This document shows, in pieces, positions 31,914 through 40,003 of a stretch of 49,925 bases of DNA. The stretch's first letter is position 1. Every line of letters begins with the position of its first letter. Under the pieces are notes generated by a model. That model was not told the DNA's origin. It saw only the letters and a list, made by a program, of their open reading frames with translations, and did not search any database. The translations under genes and the position numbers were made by a program. Source of the DNA: JBAOHV01 sp964450685. Its GTDB lineage: Bacteria > Actinomycetota > Acidimicrobiia > Acidimicrobiales > Microtrichaceae. Where the stretch lies: NCBI GenBank assembly GCA_964450685.1, contig CAYVDN010000023.1:1-49925 (forward strand). Direction: 5' to 3'.

Positions 31914-33281
31914 ATGTCCGACCCGAGCCGCCGACACCTCCTCGTCATTGTCATCGCTGCCGCGGTGGTGATACTCGCGCCCCGCGTCGATGCCCAGGAA
32001 TCGCCCGTCTCGACGGTCCCGTCGTCGTCGACGACGACCTCGCCGAGCGGCAGCTCCTCACCCACGACCACAACCTCCGAGTCGACGACGACGCTGCCCG
32101 CCGAGGAGTCGACCACGACGACGGTCTACGTCCCCGTCATCCCGCCCGAGCTCGCTGCCGACCCACGGACACCGTTCCTTGTCGACCCCGGTCCGGAGGA
32201 CGGGGTCGACATACCGATCGCGCAGAACAGCTTCGATCCGTTGTCCATCTCGGTTCGTCCCGAGCTCGTCGCAGCCGCGACTGCTCGTGTCGAGGCCGCG
32301 TCCGCGGCGCTCACGACGGCGCAGGACTTGGCCGGACGGTCGGCTGCAGAGGTCGCCCGGTTGACCACGGAGCTGGACTCGGTTGACGCGGGTCGTCGGT
32401 CTGCGGTGGCCGAGGTGGCAACGGCTCGCAAGAACCTCCTGGAGCGAGCCGTCCAGGCCTACATGGTCGGCGACGTCGACGAGCGGCTCGCGCTGCTCAA
32501 CTCCAGCGACGCGGTCGACCTGGGCGTGGCCCGCAACTATGTGGGCGTCGTCGCCGACGGCAATCAGCGTCTGGTGCGTCGCTACGAGCGGCTCAGCAAG
32601 GATCTCGACAGCACCCACCTCGAGTTGGCCGACTCGTTGGGAGAGGCTTCGGCGGATCTGGGGGCGAACACCGAGGCTGTGCGGGTTTCGTTCGGCGAGC
32701 TCCTCTCCGCGGTCCAGGAGCTCCAGGCGTACCAGGCGGGCGCTCAGGCGTACGTGGACGGCTTCGTGTTCCCGGTCGCCGGCGACACGGAGTTCATCGA
32801 CAGCTGGGGGTATCCGAGGATGACCGGAACTCCTTCGGAGCACTGGCACCAGGGGAGCGACCTCTTCGCCGACCACGGCACGCCTCTCATCGCTGCGGAG
32901 AACGGCGTCCTGGCACGGGTGGGGGTCGGGTCCCTGGGTGGGAACAAGCTGTGGGTCGTCGGCGACTCGGGCATCGAGTACTACTACGCACACCTGTCGG
33001 CGTTCGCTCCAGGGGTCCACGACGGTCAGCGGGTCAAGGCCGGAGAGCTGGTCGGATACGTCGGCGACACGGGCAACGCACGCGGTACGTCCCCGCACCT
33101 TCATTTCGAGATCCACCCCGGTGGTGTGGGTCCCGTCAACCCCTACCCACTGCTGCGTGCCGCCTACGGCAATCGACCCAAGTTCACAGCGGTGGTACCC
33201 ACCACGACGGTGCCGGCCACAGTGCCCGACACGAGCTTGGACGCAGCTGCTGTCGCCCCGGCGGAGACCGCCGGCGGCTGA
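31914..33281 (+). CDS. Exported M23 (LytM-type) metallopeptidase with coiled coil
   Basis: Cell-wall endopeptidase-like protein of 455 residues from ATG 31914. A signal peptide (RRHLLVIVIAAAVVILAPRVDAQ) is followed by a Ser/Thr-rich linker (about 30-75). A long helical region (about 110-275), rich in Ala, Glu and Arg, should form the coiled coil seen in EnvC/NlpD-type and RipA-associated proteins. The M23 domain is at about 280-410 with the ligands in HWHQGSDLF, the active-site YYAHL and SPHLHFEIHP, all apparently intact. A Thr/Pro-rich tail ends the protein. It would cleave peptidoglycan cross-links or activate amidases during division. An alternative TTG start four codons upstream (31902) exists. 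Confidence 0.92.
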   Translation: MSDPSRRHLLVIVIAAAVVILAPRVDAQESPVSTVPSSSTTTSPSGSSSPTTTTSESTTTLPAEESTTTTVYVPVIPPELAADPRTPFLVDPGPEDGVDIPIAQNSFDPLSISVRPELVAAATARVEAASAALTTAQDLAGRSAAEVARLTTELDSVDAGRRSAVAEVATARKNLLERAVQAYMVGDVDERLALLNSSDAVDLGVARNYVGVVADGNQRLVRRYERLSKDLDSTHLELADSLGEASADLGANTEAVRVSFGELLSAVQELQAYQAGAQAYVDGFVFPVAGDTEFIDSWGYPRMTGTPSEHWHQGSDLFADHGTPLIAAENGVLARVGVGSLGGNKLWVVGDSGIEYYYAHLSAFAPGVHDGQRVKAGELVGYVGDTGNARGTSPHLHFEIHPGGVGPVNPYPLLRAAYGNRPKFTAVVPTTTVPATVPDTSLDAAAVAPAETAGG

Positions 33282-33333
33282 TCACCTGCGTCGGGTGGAC
33301 ACGATTCCTTCCGGTTCGCAGCAGAATGGAGCG

Positions 33334-33777
33334 GTGGACGTGACCGCCTCGCTCGACACCGATGTCGCACCCGATGTGCTCTTCGACGTCGTGAGCGACC
33401 TCGGCACGTACCCACAGTGGCTCGACATAGTGGGGCGAGCTGTGCTCGACGACTCCGATCCGGGCGACCCGGGCGATGCCTGGTCGGTTGACCTGCGGGG
33501 CCAACTCGGACCTCTCCGTCGATCCAAGCGACTCCGCATGGTCAGGTCCAGGGCAGAGCCTGACCGTCTGGCCGTGTTCGAGCGACGCGAACTCGACGAC
33601 CGCGATCACAGCGACTGGGTTCTGCAAGCCCGTATCGAACCGTCGGCCTCGGGGAGTCTCCTGGAGATGCGGCTGCACTACGGCGGCTCGATGTGGATGC
33701 CGTTGCTGGACCGTCTGCTCGCCGACGAGATCGAGCGCTCGCAGCCGCGTCTGTTGGCTCTGCTGGAAATGACCTGA
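33334..33777 (+). CDS. SRPBCC / polyketide cyclase-like protein
   Basis: Small protein of 147 residues with the START/Bet v1-like pattern: TASLDTDVAPDVLFDVVSDLGTYPQWLDIV at the N-terminus, a run of antiparallel strands (AWSVDLRGQLG, LRMVRSRAEPDRLAVFERRE, DWVLQARIEPSASGSLLEMRLHY), and a long C-terminal helix. The family binds hydrophobic ligands in a cavity. In actinobacteria such proteins often act in lipid or quinone handling, but no ligand can be named. GTG 33334 has GGAG six bases before it. Its TGA overlaps the glgX ATG (TGATG), so the two are coupled. Confidence 0.85.
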   Translation: MDVTASLDTDVAPDVLFDVVSDLGTYPQWLDIVGRAVLDDSDPGDPGDAWSVDLRGQLGPLRRSKRLRMVRSRAEPDRLAVFERRELDDRDHSDWVLQARIEPSASGSLLEMRLHYGGSMWMPLLDRLLADEIERSQPRLLALLEMT

Positions 33778-35852
33778 TGGCGGTCCGCGTCTGGCCAGGG
33801 AGGCCGTACCCGCTCGGCGCCACCTGGGATGGTGCAGGAACGAACTTCTCGGTCTTCTCCGAGGCGGCGAGCACGGTCGAGCTGTGCCTGTTCGACCGGG
33901 ACGACAACGAGGTGACGGTCGCCTTGCCCGAGTGTGTCGGATCGGTATGGCACGGCTATCTGCCCGATGTCGGCCCGGGCCAACGCTACGGGTTCCGTGC
34001 CCACGGCGACCGTCGCGACGGAGGGGACCGCCATCACGCATCGAAGCTCCTGCTCGACCCCTACGCCAAGGCGATCACAGGGTCGGTCCACTGGACCGAT
34101 TCACTAGACGCTCGCAGCGAGAGCGATTCGGCCCCCGACGTGCCGCGGTCGGTGGTGGTCAACCACTGGTTCGACTGGGGAACCGACAGGCGTCCGGCCA
34201 CCCGGTGGAACGAGACCGTTCTCTACGAGGCCCACGTCAAAGGGCTCACCGCCACGCACCCTGACGTCCCGCCCCAGCACAGGGGAACGTTCCTCGGGCT
34301 GTGCGCCCCGGCGGTGATCGACCATCTTCGCTCGCTCGGTGTCACCGCGGTCGAGCTGATGCCGATCCACCAGTTCGTGCACGACCGCCGACTGGTCGAG
34401 GCCGGCCTACGCAACTACTGGGGCTACAACTCGATCGGATTCTTCGCGCCGCACAACGAGTACGCGGTCGGGGGTCAGGACGGCGCACAGGTGCGCGAGT
34501 TCAAGGTGATGGTCAAGGCGCTGCACGAGGCCGGTATCGAGGTCATCCTCGACGTCGTCTACAACCACACCGCCGAGGGTGGTGCCGACGGACCGGTGCT
34601 GAGCTTCCGGGGGCTCGACAACAGGGCCTACTACCGGCTCGACCCCGAGGATCCCGAGCGGTACGTCGACTACACCGGCACCGGCAACAGCTTGAACATG
34701 CGCCACCCCCACGTGTTGCAGTTGATCATGGACAGCCTGCGCTACTGGGTGGAGGAGATGCACGTCGACGGCTTCCGGTTCGACCTGGCGGCGACACTTG
34801 CCCGCGAGCTGCACGACGTGGACCGGCTGTCCGCGTTCTTCGACCTGATCCAGCAGGACCCGGTCGTGAGCAAGGTGAAGCTGATCGCCGAACCCTGGGA
34901 CGTCGGCGAGGGTGGATACCAGGTCGGCAACTTCCCGCCGCTCTGGTCGGAGTGGAACGGCCGCTTCAGGGACTGCGTGCGCGATGTGTGGCGCCCCGGA
35001 GCGGGTTCCCTCGGCGAGTTCGCCGCCCGGCTGACCGGATCGTCCGACCTGTACGAGGACGATGGGCGCCGACCGCACGCGAGCATCAACTTCGTGACGG
35101 CCCACGACGGCTTCACCCTGGCCGACCTCGTCAGCTACGAGCACAAGTCGAACTGGGCCAACGGCGAGGACAACCGCGACGGCACCGACGACAACCGCAG
35201 CTGGAACTGCGGGGTGGAAGGCCCCACCGAGGTGGCCGAGGTGGTCGAGTTGCGTGCACGTCAGTGCAGGAACCTGTTGGCGACGCTGCTGTTGTCCCAG
35301 GGCGTTCCGATGCTCCTCGCCGGTGACGAACTCGGCCGGAGCCAGCGCGGGAACAACAACGCGTACGCCCAGGACAACGAGGTGTCGTGGGTCGACTGGG
35401 AGCATGTCGACGAGAGCCTGTTGGGTTTCGTCCGCGGGCTGGTGGCACTGCGACGCAACAATCCGGTCCTGCACCGTCGGAGGTTCCTGACCGGTCGACC
35501 CGTGAACGGAGGGGGACTCCCCGACGTGGGGTGGTTCGGTGCCGACGGGGTCGAGATGACCTCGGACGACTGGCGTGAGGACGGCTCCAGCGTCGTGTTC
35601 TGGCTGAACGGTGGACTCGAGGATGTCGGCAAACGGGGTGAGCCCATCAGCGGCACCACGCTGTTGATCTGCTGCAACCTGGGCGACGGTGCGCTCGAGT
35701 GGAAGCTGCCTGAGCAGCGGTGGGGTGAGCAGTGGACACCAGTGCTCGACACAGCGACGTCGAACCCCCCGGCCCGACGCCTGCACAGCGCCGACGAGGT
35801 CCTCGTGGTCCTGGGTCGCAGCGTGGTGGTGCTGGAACAGGCAGAGGTCTGA
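33777..35852 (+). CDS. glgX: Glycogen debranching enzyme
   Basis: GH13 isoamylase-type debranching enzyme of 691 residues, hydrolysing alpha-1,6 branches of glycogen limit dextrin. The N-terminal CBM48-like domain is about 5-150 (YPLGATWDGAGTNFSVFSEAA). In the barrel, DVVYNHTAEG is conserved region I, DGFRFDLA contains the nucleophile Asp336, AEPWD has the acid/base Glu372 and TAHDG has Asp444. A C-terminal beta domain follows (VFWLNGG, TLLICCNLGDG). ATG 33777 shares bases with the previous stop. GlgX works with glycogen phosphorylase; no other glycogen gene lies nearby. Convergent with the ABC ATPase gene, 18 bases apart. Confidence 0.95.
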   Translation: MAVRVWPGRPYPLGATWDGAGTNFSVFSEAASTVELCLFDRDDNEVTVALPECVGSVWHGYLPDVGPGQRYGFRAHGDRRDGGDRHHASKLLLDPYAKAITGSVHWTDSLDARSESDSAPDVPRSVVVNHWFDWGTDRRPATRWNETVLYEAHVKGLTATHPDVPPQHRGTFLGLCAPAVIDHLRSLGVTAVELMPIHQFVHDRRLVEAGLRNYWGYNSIGFFAPHNEYAVGGQDGAQVREFKVMVKALHEAGIEVILDVVYNHTAEGGADGPVLSFRGLDNRAYYRLDPEDPERYVDYTGTGNSLNMRHPHVLQLIMDSLRYWVEEMHVDGFRFDLAATLARELHDVDRLSAFFDLIQQDPVVSKVKLIAEPWDVGEGGYQVGNFPPLWSEWNGRFRDCVRDVWRPGAGSLGEFAARLTGSSDLYEDDGRRPHASINFVTAHDGFTLADLVSYEHKSNWANGEDNRDGTDDNRSWNCGVEGPTEVAEVVELRARQCRNLLATLLLSQGVPMLLAGDELGRSQRGNNNAYAQDNEVSWVDWEHVDESLLGFVRGLVALRRNNPVLHRRRFLTGRPVNGGGLPDVGWFGADGVEMTSDDWREDGSSVVFWLNGGLEDVGKRGEPISGTTLLICCNLGDGALEWKLPEQRWGEQWTPVLDTATSNPPARRLHSADEVLVVLGRSVVVLEQAEV

Positions 35853-35870
35853 GCGTCTCCGCTCGGCGCG

Positions 35871-36689
35871 TCAGGCAGTGGCGCGTCTGGCGCTCAAACG
35901 GCCGTCAGCATGGCGGGTGAGGGTGAGATCCAGTCCGAAGCACGCAGAGAGGAGTTCGGAGTCGAGCGTGGTCGCAATCGGTCCCGCAGCCAGCACCCGC
36001 CCGTGGGCGAGCGCCATCAGATGGGTGAAGGTCGGCGGGATCTCCTCGACGTGGTGGGTGACGAGCACCATCGGAGCGGCTCTGTCGTCGCGTGCAACGG
36101 AATCGAGACGTTCGACAAGCCGCTCCCGCCCACCCAGGTCGAGTCCGCTCGTCGGTTCGTCCAGCAGCACGAGCCCCGGTTGGTTCATCAGTGCGCGCGC
36201 CAGCAGGACCCGCTGACGCTCGCCCGATGACAGCGTTCCCCAGGGCACGGAGCCGGCGAATCCGACCCCCTGCTCAGCCAGCAGGCTCCTGGCACGGTCC
36301 CGGTCGTCTTCGTCGTAGTCGTGCCACCACGGCTCGAGTGCCGCGTACTTGGCGCACATGACCACTTCGGCGGCGTTCAGCTGTGGGCGCACCAGATCTG
36401 CCATTGCGGGGCTCACGAGCGATACGCGGCGCCGCAGCACACGGACGTCGGTCGAGCCGAGACGTTCGCCGAGCACGTGGATCGTGCCCCTACTCGGGTG
36501 CTCGTAGAGCGCGGCGATCCTGGTGAGGGATGTCTTGCCGCTCCCGTTCGCGCCCAACAGCACCCAGTGTTCGCCAGCTTCGATCGTCCAGTCGATGCCG
36601 TCGAGCAGATCACGCCCATCGCGGGTAAGGCCGACCCCGCGCAGCTCCAGCACCGGATCGGAGGTCGCCGACTCTTCGCCGGGTGTCAC
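35871..36689 (-). CDS. ABC transporter ATP-binding protein without adjacent permease
   Basis: Stand-alone ATPase of 272 residues with Walker A LLGANGSGKTSL, signature TLSSGERQRVLLARALM, Walker B LVLLDEPTSGLDL and switch histidine in LVTHHVEEI. The position of the Q-loop reads VSLVSPAM without the usual glutamine, as in some ModF/YlmA-like ATPases. GTG 36689 overlaps the marR stop (GTGA), so it is expressed with its regulator. No membrane subunit is encoded beside it, and its transport role is therefore unknown; a non-transport ATPase role is possible. Confidence 0.9.
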   Translation of the reverse strand: MTPGEESATSDPVLELRGVGLTRDGRDLLDGIDWTIEAGEHWVLLGANGSGKTSLTRIAALYEHPSRGTIHVLGERLGSTDVRVLRRRVSLVSPAMADLVRPQLNAAEVVMCAKYAALEPWWHDYDEDDRDRARSLLAEQGVGFAGSVPWGTLSSGERQRVLLARALMNQPGLVLLDEPTSGLDLGGRERLVERLDSVARDDRAAPMVLVTHHVEEIPPTFTHLMALAHGRVLAAGPIATTLDSELLSACFGLDLTLTRHADGRLSARRATA

Positions 36690-37141
36690 TGCCCGGTCCC
36701 GAAGCGCTCGTCCAGAGCCAGCTCCATGGCCCTGTTGAGCAGCTCCAGGCCCACCAGGGCCCGTTCAGCGTCCGAGGGGTCGAGACGGGCCAGTAGGCGG
36801 TCGAGCGCGGCACCCACCACCTGGTCCCCGTGTTCCACCGCTGTTCGGCCGTCGTCGGTCAGCGCCAGGACGACGCGGCGCCGGTCGTCGGGGTCCGACT
36901 TGCGCGCCACGAGGTCACGGGCGACCAGCCCGTCGACCACGGAGGTGACCGTCGATGGAGTGACTCCGAGCAGGCTGGCGACATGGCTGGCCGGCCGTTC
37001 CCGGATGACGAGGAACACCAGGACCCGGTACTGGGGAAGTGTCAGATCCGCGTCCTGGAGAGCCGAGCCGGAGACCTTCGCCAGGCGCGCTGCGGCGCGA
37101 ACTGCGTCGGCGCTGCGGGCTGAGCGGGTGTGCTGCACCAT
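36686..37141 (-). CDS. MarR family transcriptional regulator
   Basis: Winged-helix repressor of 151 residues from ATG 37141. The DNA-binding core is LPQYRVLVFLVIRERPASHVASLLGVTPSTVTSVVDGLVARDLVARKSDPDDRRRVVLALTDDG, with the conserved wing SDPDDRR. The C-terminal helices form the dimer. On the minus strand TACGCT lies three bases before this ATG and six before the following GTG codon (37138), so the true start could be that GTG on a leaderless mRNA. A 25-bp palindrome sits just upstream of the -10. It is coupled to the ABC ATPase gene and probably represses both in response to a small molecule. Confidence 0.92.
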   Translation of the reverse strand: MVQHTRSARSADAVRAAARLAKVSGSALQDADLTLPQYRVLVFLVIRERPASHVASLLGVTPSTVTSVVDGLVARDLVARKSDPDDRRRVVLALTDDGRTAVEHGDQVVGAALDRLLARLDPSDAERALVGLELLNRAMELALDERFGTGQ

Positions 37142-37144
37142 CCG

Positions 37145-37177
37145 AGCGTACCGGATCCTTCGATGATCGAATGATCC
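37145..37177 (-). promoter_or_regulatory. marR promoter with 25-bp palindromic operator
   Basis: GGATCCTTCGAT-G-ATCGAATGATCC (37153-37177) is symmetrical except for one mismatched pair and the central base. On the minus strand it ends two bases before TACGCT (37150-37145), so it covers the -35 region and spacer. This is a typical site for MarR autorepression. Confidence 0.65.
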
Positions 37178-37235
37178 TTGGGTCGGCTGCGCTGGTGGCG
37201 TCACTCCGCCGTGTCAGTGGGACGACAAAGGCTCG

Positions 37236-37241
37236 TACACT
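37236..37241 (+). promoter_or_regulatory. -10 element of a probable leaderless promoter (PIG-L gene)
   Basis: TACACT, eight bases, then GTG 37250. The marR operator lies only about 60 bases upstream, so MarR could also influence this divergent gene. Confidence 0.45.
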
Positions 37242-37249
37242 CCGCTGCG

Positions 37250-37999
37250 GTGAGCTCCGGTCCTGCGGCGATGGTCGTGTCCCCGCACTTCGATGATGTG
37301 CCGCTGTCGCTCGGACAGAGCCTGCGCGATGGCGCACTGTCAGAGTGTGACGTCGCGGTCGAGATCGTGTTCGGAAGGACGAATTGGACCAACTGGGTTC
37401 ACCCGACTCGCTCGCGGGCACGGGTGATCACCGGGTGGCGCCGTTTCGAGGAGGCTATGGCGTCACGTCGTTTCGGGTACAGGTGGCATTGCGCCGACTG
37501 GGAGGAGGCGCTCCTGCGTTGGGGTGTCGTGGCGGGTGGTGACCGCCTGCTCGACCCGTCGGCGGACCTGTCCGACGAACCGCTGGTGACACAGGTGGGC
37601 GAGTGGCTCTCCGCAGTTGTCGCGAGCCGGACGAGGCGACCGGAGGTGGTACTGGTGCCGGCCGGATTGGGCGGCCACGTCGATCACCGGATCGTCGCTC
37701 TGGCCGCGCTGGGTGTCCATCACGAGATTGACGTCCCCGTTGGGTTCTACGAGGACCGGCCCTATGTGTCGCACCTGGCGCCGGAACAGGTACGCGCGCA
37801 GTTGGGTGCGCTAGGCCTCGAACTGGAGCCGGTCGTGGTCTCTCGGCCGATAGCCGAGTCGACACAGAAGCGGGTCCGTCGCTGCTATCCGAGCCAGATC
37901 GACGAGTACTTCGTCGAAGCGATGCGACGCGACGTGCTCGAACACAACTCGGAACGGGTCTGGTTCGAGACCGGAGCTGCGCCCGACTGGCTCCGCTGA
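37250..37999 (+). CDS. PIG-L/LmbE family deacetylase
   Basis: Zinc-dependent N-acetylglucosamine-type deacetylase family, 249 residues from GTG 37250. The metal and catalytic motif is VVSPHFDDVPLSLG (His13, Asp15, Asp16; the usual family form is PHxDD) and the second part is GGHVDHRIV (His143, Asp145, His146). The family includes MshB and Mca of mycothiol metabolism and teichoic or glycolipid deacetylases. This member is only distantly similar to MshB. Its position two genes before mshC makes a mycothiol or glycoconjugate role thinkable, but that is inference. The start is supported by the -10 hexamer eight bases before it. Confidence 0.87.
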   Translation: MSSGPAAMVVSPHFDDVPLSLGQSLRDGALSECDVAVEIVFGRTNWTNWVHPTRSRARVITGWRRFEEAMASRRFGYRWHCADWEEALLRWGVVAGGDRLLDPSADLSDEPLVTQVGEWLSAVVASRTRRPEVVLVPAGLGGHVDHRIVALAALGVHHEIDVPVGFYEDRPYVSHLAPEQVRAQLGALGLELEPVVVSRPIAESTQKRVRRCYPSQIDEYFVEAMRRDVLEHNSERVWFETGAAPDWLR

Positions 38000-38037
38000 C
38001 GGTTGCGGTGCCGGAAGCAGGCGACCAAAGTGTCCGG

Positions 38038-38694
38038 ATGCAGATCGGGGTGCTCGGAGCAACAGGCCCTGCGGGCAGAGGACTGGCCACGAGGCTTGCA
38101 TCGGCAGGCTTCGACGTCGTGGTCGGATCGCGGTCGAAGTACAGGGCACTCGAGGTCGTCGACCGCATAGTCGACACGTGGCCGGATCGGCAGCTGTCGC
38201 TGAGCGCGGGCACCAATCACGACGCGAGTTGCGCCGAGGTCGTGTTCATCGCCACGCCGTGGGACGCTGCCGCGTCGACGGCGAAGGAATGCGAACGCGA
38301 GTTGAAGGGCAAGGTGGTCATCTCGATGGCCAACGCGCTGGCCAAGGTCGGTCACGAGTTCCAGCCGCTCGTACCTCCGCGTGGCTCGGTCGCCGCCTCG
38401 GTCCAAGCAGCGGTACCCCGTTCGCTGGTGGCAGCGACGATGCACCACGTGCCCGCCAAGGAACTCGGCGACATCGACCATCCTGTCGAGTCAGACGTGC
38501 TGGTCTGCTCCGATCACCCGTCGGCCACCGCGACGACGATCGACATCGTCTCGCGCATCCCCGACCTGCGTGCGGTGGACGCGGGCGAACTCTCCAACGC
38601 CGCCCCGATCGAGGCGTTCGCCGCCGTGCTTCTCCAGGTGAACGTCAAGTACCGGACCAGGGTCGCGATCCGCTTCACCGGCCTGCCGTCCTGA
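38038..38694 (+). CDS. F420-dependent NADP reductase-like protein
   Basis: Rossmann-fold protein of 218 residues similar to F420H2:NADP+ oxidoreductase (Fno/NpdG). The dinucleotide site IGVLGATGPAGRGLATRLASAGFDVVVGSRS opens the protein, NADP 2'-phosphate contact by SRSK is likely, and VFIATPWDAAASTAKECERELKGKVVISMANAL and SVAASVQAAVPRSLVAATMHHVPAKEL are characteristic of this family. It exchanges hydride between deazaflavin F420 and NADP. ATG 38038 puts the fold at residue 2 as in homologues; an in-frame GTG at 38008 would add ten residues. It follows the deacetylase gene by 38 bases and precedes mshC by 33, so probably one operon. Confidence 0.88.
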   Translation: MQIGVLGATGPAGRGLATRLASAGFDVVVGSRSKYRALEVVDRIVDTWPDRQLSLSAGTNHDASCAEVVFIATPWDAAASTAKECERELKGKVVISMANALAKVGHEFQPLVPPRGSVAASVQAAVPRSLVAATMHHVPAKELGDIDHPVESDVLVCSDHPSATATTIDIVSRIPDLRAVDAGELSNAAPIEAFAAVLLQVNVKYRTRVAIRFTGLPS

Positions 38695-38727
38695 TCGATC
38701 AGACCGACCAAACACACCGACCAGCCC

Positions 38728-39867
38728 GTGCGCCTCTACGACACCGCCAGACGATCCATCGTACCGTTCGAGCCGGTCGACCACGTCGTGACCATGTACA
38801 CCTGTGGCATCACACCGTACGACTCGACTCATCTGGGTCACGCCGCCACCTACCTGACCTACGACGTGTTGCAGCGACGGCTGCGGGACATGGGCCACGA
38901 CACGCGTTGTGTGCGCAACATCACCGACGTCGACGACTCGATCCTTCCCAAGGCGCGTGAACTGGGCGTCCACTACCTCGACCTGGCCGCCTCCGAGTTG
39001 GCACGGTTCGACGCCGACATGGATCGACTCGAGATGCTCCCTGCGTGGTCCGAGCCCCGCGCGACGTCAGCGATCGCTGACATCCGCGGGTTCATCGGGA
39101 TGGTCCTGGAGAGCGGTTACGCGTACCAGGCCGGTGGAGCCGTCTACTTCGAGGTTGGCAAGTGGCCTGCATTCGGTTCGATCAGCAACCTGAGCCGCGA
39201 GCAGATGCTCGCCTACGCAGCAGAGCGGGGTGGCAACGTCGACGACCCGCACAAGCGGGACCCGTTGGACTTCGTGCTGTGGCAACCGAGCCTGCCCGAC
39301 GAGCCGTCGTGGGACTCGCTGTGGGGGCCGGGCCGGCCGGGTTGGCACATCGAGTGCTCGGCGCTGTGCCTGCGGGAGCTCGGCACCACGATCGACCTGC
39401 ACGGCGGCGGATCGGACCTGATATTCCCCCACCACGAGTGCGAGGCAGCGCAGTCCGAAGCAGCAACGGGTGAGCCGCTGGTACGCCACTGGATGCATCA
39501 GGCGATGGTGCGGATGGACGGCGAGAAGATGTCGAAGTCCCTCGGCAACCTGGTCTTCGTGTCGGATCTGGCCGAGAGCTGGGACCCCCGCTCGATCCGC
39601 TTGGCCTGTGTGGCGCACCACTACCGCGACAGCTGGGAGTGGAACGACAAGCTGATGCCCGACGCGACCGAGCGGTTGTCGCTGTGGGTCGCCGCGGGAG
39701 AAGGCTCCGCAGCGCTCGACCAGGTCCGTGCAGCGCTCGACGACGACCTGGACACGCCCTCTGCCGTGGCTGCCATCGATGTGGCTGCCCGGTCGGGCTC
39801 GGGGGTGTCCGAGGCGGCTGCACTGCTCGGAGTCGACCTGTCACGGCCGATCGCCGTCGCCGGCTGA
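38728..39867 (+). CDS. mshC: L-cysteine:1D-myo-inosityl 2-amino-2-deoxy-alpha-D-glucopyranoside ligase
   Basis: Class I synthetase-like ligase of 379 residues that attaches cysteine to GlcN-inositol in mycothiol synthesis. YTCGITPYDSTHLGHAATYL (HIGH-like motif at 34-39) and EKMSKSLGNLVFVSDL (KMSKS at 267-271) are closer to MshC than to cysteinyl-tRNA synthetase. The protein also lacks the C-terminal anticodon-binding domain of CysS (about 460 residues). The zinc-site residues in YTCG, IECSALCL and FPHHECE are present. GTG 38728 has no obvious ribosome site. Presence of mshC shows that the organism uses mycothiol as its low-molecular-weight thiol. Confidence 0.9.
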   Translation: MRLYDTARRSIVPFEPVDHVVTMYTCGITPYDSTHLGHAATYLTYDVLQRRLRDMGHDTRCVRNITDVDDSILPKARELGVHYLDLAASELARFDADMDRLEMLPAWSEPRATSAIADIRGFIGMVLESGYAYQAGGAVYFEVGKWPAFGSISNLSREQMLAYAAERGGNVDDPHKRDPLDFVLWQPSLPDEPSWDSLWGPGRPGWHIECSALCLRELGTTIDLHGGGSDLIFPHHECEAAQSEAATGEPLVRHWMHQAMVRMDGEKMSKSLGNLVFVSDLAESWDPRSIRLACVAHHYRDSWEWNDKLMPDATERLSLWVAAGEGSAALDQVRAALDDDLDTPSAVAAIDVAARSGSGVSEAAALLGVDLSRPIAVAG

Positions 39868-40003
39868 GTCGACCAATCGCGGCTCGTGGGTACTCCTGTA
39901 CCTTTCGTTGCGAACGTATGAATTCTCTTCTCGGCGGGCCAACGCGCTGGTAGGCGGCGGCCTACACTCGCTGCGACGTCGGACAGGGAAGGAAGCGATC
40001 GTC

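Noticed and set aside
34407..35786. Long open frame antisense to glgX
   Set aside because: Same reason: composition is a mirror of GC-rich codons, and glgX has all catalytic motifs.
38728..39867. Cysteinyl-tRNA synthetase
   Set aside because: At 379 residues it lacks the anticodon domain, and its motifs (GITPYDSTHLGHA, SLGNLVFVSDL) are those of MshC.
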